Positions 60,670-64,000 of a stretch of 64,000 nt of DNA are shown here, one piece after another. Each line of letters opens with the position of its first letter. Within the stretch, counting starts at the first letter, position 1. The position numbers and the translations under genes were made by a program. The DNA is from Parvularculaceae bacterium. GTDB lineage: Bacteria > Pseudomonadota > Alphaproteobacteria > Caulobacterales > Parvularculaceae. Location of the stretch: assembly GCA_028284065.1 (NCBI GenBank), contig JANQSJ010000014.1, forward strand, positions 372,001-436,000. The letters run 5' to 3'. Below the pieces are notes generated by a model, which had not been told where the DNA came from, ran no database searches, and worked only from the letters and a program-made list of their open reading frames with translations.

Positions 60670-61332
60670 ATGCGCCGCATTTTGGCCGCAACACTTTTCT
60701 TGGCCGCTTTGCTGGCTTGCAGCAATTTTCTCGCAAGCCGCCGTGTGGACCATTGGACCCATCAGTTGATTGAGGCGGAGGCCCCCGGACGCTCCGATCA
60801 TCTCGTCGTCATTGTCCACGGCTGGATGAGCTTTGAAGGCGGCCTCACCGACGCGCCGCCGGTCGTCGCCGAAGCATTCGGCGACCCCGCCCGGCCTCCC
60901 GATGTCGCCGCATTTTTCTGGGACGACAGTTTTTTCTCGAACGCCGATCCGTCGACCATGGGAGCGAAGCTGAATGCCGATCTAGACCGTCTCGTTCGCG
61001 AACGCGGATACGAGACTATCACGCTTGTCGGGCATTCAGTTGGCGCGCTGCTGGTCCGCCGCGCGCTTCTATATGGACGCGGCGTCGGAGCGGACCATCC
61101 CGGGGACCTCATCCCCCGCACCAGTTGGACCGACAAGGTGGACCGCATCGTCCTGCTGGCCGGCATGAACAAGGGTTGGGCCCGCCCCAAGAGCCTCATC
61201 GCCGACTTTTTGCTTGGCCTGACCGGCCTGACGGGCAATGCGAAACTCGCCTTCGACGTTGAGCGCGGCAGTTCATTCATTGGCGACATGCGCATCGAAT
61301 GGCTTCGTGAGAACCGCATGAGCGGCAAGTGA
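60670..61332 (+). CDS. Alpha/beta-hydrolase lipoprotein, probably C-terminally truncated
   Basis: The 220-residue protein has a lipoprotein-type signal (AATLFLAALLACSN, lipid-Cys17) and an alpha/beta-hydrolase core. HLVVIVHGWMSFEGG is followed by the nucleophile elbow LVGHSVGALLVRRALLYG and RIVLLAGMNKG. The frame stops right after RIEWLRENRMSG, where an Asp and His would still be expected. In another frame the next codons read APMVQPLF, which looks like a continuation, and the insertion sequence starts about 45 bases later. I infer a frameshift or truncation next to the IS. Confidence 0.65.
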   Translation: MRRILAATLFLAALLACSNFLASRRVDHWTHQLIEAEAPGRSDHLVVIVHGWMSFEGGLTDAPPVVAEAFGDPARPPDVAAFFWDDSFFSNADPSTMGAKLNADLDRLVRERGYETITLVGHSVGALLVRRALLYGRGVGADHPGDLIPRTSWTDKVDRIVLLAGMNKGWARPKSLIADFLLGLTGLTGNAKLAFDVERGSSFIGDMRIEWLRENRMSGK

Positions 61333-61366
61333 GGAAGCCCCGATGGTGCAGCCACTTTTTATGTAA

Positions 61367-61379
61367 CCATGAGATTGGC
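61367..61379. repeat. Left copy of imperfect direct repeat flanking the IS
   Basis: CCATGAGATTGGC at 61367-61379 and CCATGAATTGGC at 62750-62761 abut the two ends of the insertion sequence. They differ by one inserted base. IS3-family elements normally duplicate only 3-5 bases, so this may be a chance or composite repeat. Confidence 0.45.
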
Positions 61380-61408
61380 TGGTCGTCCCCCCGATTTGCG
61401 TCCAGGCG

Positions 61409-62290
61409 TCACGCAACTCTTCGGGCTTGTTGAGTCTGATCCCTAAAAGCGCTCGGGGTCAAATTTCCGAGCGCTGAGTGTGGTCTGTCCGTGTTGTGCG
61501 CCTCCTTCCACTCACGCAACCTTAGGCGTGCATCGTCCAGCGATAGGAACCAGGACGCGTTCAGACACTCTGCTCTGAGCCGGGCGTTGAAAGACTCGAT
61601 ATAGCGTTCGCCGCTTCGCGCCTCACGCCGTGGGTTTCCCGGGCCTTGAGAAGTCTAGTTCAACGCCATTATGGTACGCCCACTGATCGAGAAGCTTGCC
61701 GGCAAATTCCGGTCCATTGTCGACGCGGATGGACTTGGGAACGCCGCGCTTGGCGACAGCTTCATTGAGAACGTCAACGACATTGAGCGCTCGGAACTTG
61801 CGCTTAGGCTCGATCGCAAGCGACTCGCGACTGAAGCAGTCCATTAGCGCCAATATCCGGAATGGTCGTTGATCGAAAAGTCGTTCTGAGACGAAGTCCA
61901 TCGCCCAGACGTCATTCAAAATTTCGATCTCAGGTCTGCCTTCTCGGTAGAGCGCAGTTCGTCTGCGCCGGGGCGTTCGACATATCCGTCTCACTCGTCC
62001 TTATTCCAAGCCCTTCTTCGCGATAGAGACGGTAGACGCGTTTGTGATTTACGCCCAAGCCCTCGCGGTTCAAAAGCAGGCAGATACGCTTGTAGCCGTA
62101 GCGCACACGCGACGCGGCCAGATCTTTAATTCGAATGCGTAACTCTGTCTGCGGATCACGTCTTGATCGATAGCGATGCGATCCTCGATCAAAGCCTGTG
62201 GCTCGACAGGCCCGTCGTTCGCTAACGTCGTAAGCTCCTTGCAGATGCTGGACGACGTCGCGGCGCCTGACGGGCTGTTCGCCGGAAATT
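61409..62290 (-). pseudogene. IS3-family transposase OrfB, frameshifted
   Basis: Reading through frame changes gives an HTH_21-like start (RRRDVVQHLQGAYDVSERRA), then RVRYGYKRICLLLNREGLGV, then the integrase core. The core has the first Asp in VWAMDFVSERLFD, the second in RVDNGPEFAGKLLD, and IESFNARLRAECLN with the Glu. The core is broken near 61623 (after DFSRPGKPT) and again near 61985. The protein ends HSALGNLTPSAF at 61409. All DDE residues survive but not in one frame. Confidence 0.85.
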
Positions 62291-62329
62291 GATCCACTGG
62301 ATCAATTTCCAATCGGCTCCAGAACACTT

Positions 62330-62672
62330 TTTTTGATCACGTCCTGCAGCATGGTTTTGTCGAGGTTGATCGTATTCGATCAACAGTCGGCGACCAATTG
62401 TCTTATCTTCTTATTGTTCGTCAGCTGCGTTTCCTCCGGAAACGGTCCGCCTCACTCTTCCAGCTACTTCAGCCGCCGGATCTCAGAGACGCCCATCGCT
62501 ACAAACTTGTTAGAAGCTATCCGCTTCTAACTCCACCTGTAAAAAGTGGGTTCTGCGATCCCCGTCCAAAGCTTCGCTTTGAACTGCGGCATATCCCTGT
62601 GACCGGCGTTCCGGTCTCCGCCTGACGCAGCGCAAAGGCGATTTGCTCGTTCGTATATTGCTTCTTCGGCAT
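62330..62672 (-). pseudogene. IS3-family OrfA, frameshifted and with stops
   Basis: ATG 62672 begins MPKKQYTNEQIAFALRQAE, a typical IS3 OrfA helix-turn-helix start. After GICR the frame is lost. The continuation is seen as EPTFYRW, then GVSEIRRLK with in-frame stops, then RQLVADC and LDKTMLQDVIKK near 62340-62375. This is a decayed orfA with several lesions. Confidence 0.8.
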
Positions 62673-62749
62673 CCAAACCTCCGTTCCAAGGTAACAGGAT
62701 GCCCGAAAAAATTGCACTCAAACTGGAGGTGAATTCAGGGAGAAGACCA

Positions 62750-63219
62750 CCATGAATTGGCGGGCTGGTCTATCGAGCTCGGCTGTATCGCACGCCGTAC
62801 GCTCGAGAATGTCCGATAACAGAACTTATCGGCTTTAACGCTATCCGGCCTCGTTTAGGGTTTTCATGAAGCCGCTCTAAACCATATCAAGCGACCTTTC
62901 TGATCAGACCAATCAGACGCCAAAGACTGACTGTTTGCCTAGATCACTGGCGACTAAGCCAAGTCCGCCAGCAGTCGCCTTCGTTCGGGCCAATCACGCC
63001 GTTGGACTTTAGCGCGATCATTTCTCGGCCTACTGCTCGACTCCGCGCGAGAACCGATGGGTGACACAGGGCGTGGCGAGGAATGCTCCCGAGCTCTTTT
63101 CCATAGGAACAAATCAGATCGGCCGACGCGAGCTGTTACCTATGTGTTACCTAACCGAACAAAGGGAACGGAAAGAGAACGCCCGCTTTCGTCCAAGTCA
63201 CTGAGTTTACTTAGGAAAA
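62750..63219. other. Gene-poor region between IS and tRNA-Thr
   Basis: This 470-base stretch starts with the right copy of the IS-flanking repeat (62750-62761). It shows no coding pattern I can support. It lies immediately 3' of the tRNA-Thr, a position often used by integrative elements, but I find no repeat of the tRNA 3' end here. Confidence 0.4.
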
Positions 63220-63295
63220 TGGTGCCGCATGCCGGACTCGAACCAGCGACCCCCTCATTACGAATGAGATGCTCTACCAACTGAGCTAATGCGGC
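63220..63295 (-). tRNA. tRNA-Thr (CGT anticodon)
   Basis: On the minus strand GCCGCAT pairs with ATGCGGC. The D-arm is GCTC/GAGC, the anticodon loop is TTCGTAA (anticodon CGT) on stem TCTCA/TGAGG, the T-loop is TTCGAGT, and CCA is encoded at 63222-63220. The sequence matches alphaproteobacterial tRNA-Thr(CGT). Confidence 0.95.
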
Positions 63296-63725
63296 GGCGA
63301 AGAGTCGAATAGGGTTTGCGCGCGCGAGGCGCAAGCAAAAAGGCGGCGGAGATTTCAAGCGCCGGCGCGGCCCGTTTCTGAATACGAGTTGGAAAGGGAA
63401 TGCCGCCTCGTCAGGCCTATAGGGCGAAAGGGACGCCCGTTTCTCGATGAGACGCGTTCGGATACTGGGACGCGATGGCGTCGCCGCATCCAATGCTAGG
63501 TCGTGGAGGTCAAAGGGTGATTTCACTCAAACTTTGCGAGATATGATTTGATTTTTGTGGAGCGAAGTAGCGGTCCCGCAGGAACGTTTAAGACGCCTCA
63601 TTGCGGCCCAGGAACGCGCTCTCGACGTCCTTTCTGACGCTGCACCAGATTCATGGAAGGCTGCTGCAGAGCGCGACGACCGCTAAGTTTTCGAGCGCCT
63701 TCTGGATTTGGGTCAAAGGCCGCCC
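63296..63725. other. Intergenic region, 430 bases
   Basis: I see no gene I can support. A short frame near 63555-63686 reads like a helix (VPQERLRRLIAAQERALDVL) but has only a TTG start and no ribosome-binding site, so I do not call it. Confidence 0.35.
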
Positions 63726-64000
63726 TTAACGGACCAACTCCTCCGTGTACAGTTCACTGGGCGCGAGATAGACCGGAAATGGGACAGAAACAAAGACTTC
63801 GGCGTCTTTGGCTTCCGGAATGACGCGCTCATCAAACGCTGTCCCGAATGCGCCGACGATTTCTTCATCCGTCCACGGCGCGCCATTGAGGCGGGCGTTA
63901 CGAAATTGGAGGACAGGAAAAACAGGAGGCCTTCCCTGGCAATAGGCTCGGGAATGTCGGCGCAGGGCCATAAGCTCCGCCCGGCCGGGGCTATCTGAAC
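63726..64000 (-). CDS. Partial CDS running off the right edge, unrecognised
   Basis: On the minus strand a frame is open from the window edge to a stop at 63726, giving at least 90 residues. The readable part includes APWTDEEIVGAFGTAFDERV and VFVSVPFPVYLAPSELYTEE, with codon choice like the organism's genes. I do not recognise it. A competing plus-strand frame (63708-63998) has less typical codon use, so the call is tentative. Confidence 0.4.
   Translation of the reverse strand, partial: SDSPGRAELMALRRHSRAYCQGRPPVFPVLQFRNARLNGAPWTDEEIVGAFGTAFDERVIPEAKDAEVFVSVPFPVYLAPSELYTEELVR

Larger units (their letters stand above)
61380..62749 (-). mobile_element. Degenerate IS3-family insertion sequence
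   Basis: The element is about 1.37 kb. Its ends form an imperfect inverted repeat: TGGTCGTCCCCCCGATT at 61380 on the plus strand and TGGTCTTCTCCCTGAATT reading in from 62749 on the minus strand. It contains remains of orfA and orfB in the usual IS3 order, both broken by frameshifts and stops, so it cannot move on its own. It lies just downstream of a truncated lipoprotein hydrolase and about 470 bases from a tRNA-Thr. Confidence 0.75.

Noticed and set aside
63057-63284. Open frame with MVPHAGLEPATPSL-type ending
   Set aside because: It reads through tRNA-Thr. This is the familiar false protein produced by translating a tRNA. The same applies to frames over tRNA-Val (854-1171) and tRNA-Gly (45037-45249).
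1-64000. CRISPR array, rRNA operon, prophage or defence island
   Set aside because: I found no regularly spaced repeats, no rRNA core sequences, no phage structural genes and no restriction, toxin-antitoxin or cas genes that I could support.

Overview
The window is high-GC DNA from an alphaproteobacterium, most likely a Caulobacterales- or Hyphomonadaceae/Parvularculaceae-type organism. The evidence is gene content: a CpdR cell-cycle response regulator beside an N-formylglutamate amidohydrolase and a tRNA-Val, a def-fmt-truA cluster, an SRP RNA-dnaX-ybaB-recR cluster, a DUF1674 (SDHAF4-type) protein, a double-length dCTP deaminase and a class I PHA synthase. There is no rRNA operon, CRISPR array, prophage or plasmid module. 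One decayed insertion sequence lies near the right end.

Layout. 1-4.9 kb: partial amidohydrolase, cpdR, tRNA-Val(GAC), a membrane histidine kinase, then a two-gene unit coding a haem-oxygenase-like diiron protein and a LuxI/FeeM-like GNAT acyltransferase. 4.9-7.8 kb: YIP1-like membrane protein and def-fmt-truA. 8-11.4 kb: a membrane-anchored RmuC-like protein whose predicted catalytic Lys is Gln, convergent with a normal rmuC. 11.5-14.1 kb: divergent GT2 and GT87-type glycosyltransferases. 14.2-18.8 kb: SRP RNA, a secreted YbjN-like protein, dnaX, ybaB, recR, with a small gene and a retropepsin-like protease inserted between ybaB and recR. 18.9-24.8 kb: aspartyl/asparaginyl hydroxylase, nudC, a TetR/enoyl-CoA hydratase pair with two operator palindromes between them, and a CadC-like TPR regulator. 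25-31 kb: small secreted protein, pheA, membrane cytochrome c, hybrid histidine kinase. 31.3-33.4 kb: one polypeptide that joins an S-like membrane domain, a degenerate ABC ATPase and an EcfT-like domain. 33.4-36.8 kb: fabI, maoC-pta fusion and ackA. 36.9-40 kb: exbB-exbD-exbD-tonB. 40.2-44.8 kb: phaC and a P2-type cation ATPase. 45.2-54 kb: tRNA-Gly(CCC), SYLF protein, radical SAM/DUF938 pair, secreted proteins, dcd, apaG, trkH, DsbA-like protein, nuclease. 54-60 kb: DUF1674/htpX, DUF2721, a low-GC secreted orphan, polA, VOC protein. 60.6-64 kb: truncated lipoprotein hydrolase, IS3-family remnant, tRNA-Thr(CGT) and a CDS that runs off the right edge.

Most of the window is core chromosome: translation initiation and maturation, replication and repair, fatty-acid and acetyl-phosphate metabolism, PHA storage, ion transport and envelope energisation. 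The less ordinary parts are the single-chain ECF-like protein with dead ATPase motifs, the diiron-oxidase/acyltransferase pair, the pseudo-nuclease RmuC paralogue, the retropepsin pair and the low-GC orphan. All functional statements are inferred from reading the protein sequences; no database search was run.
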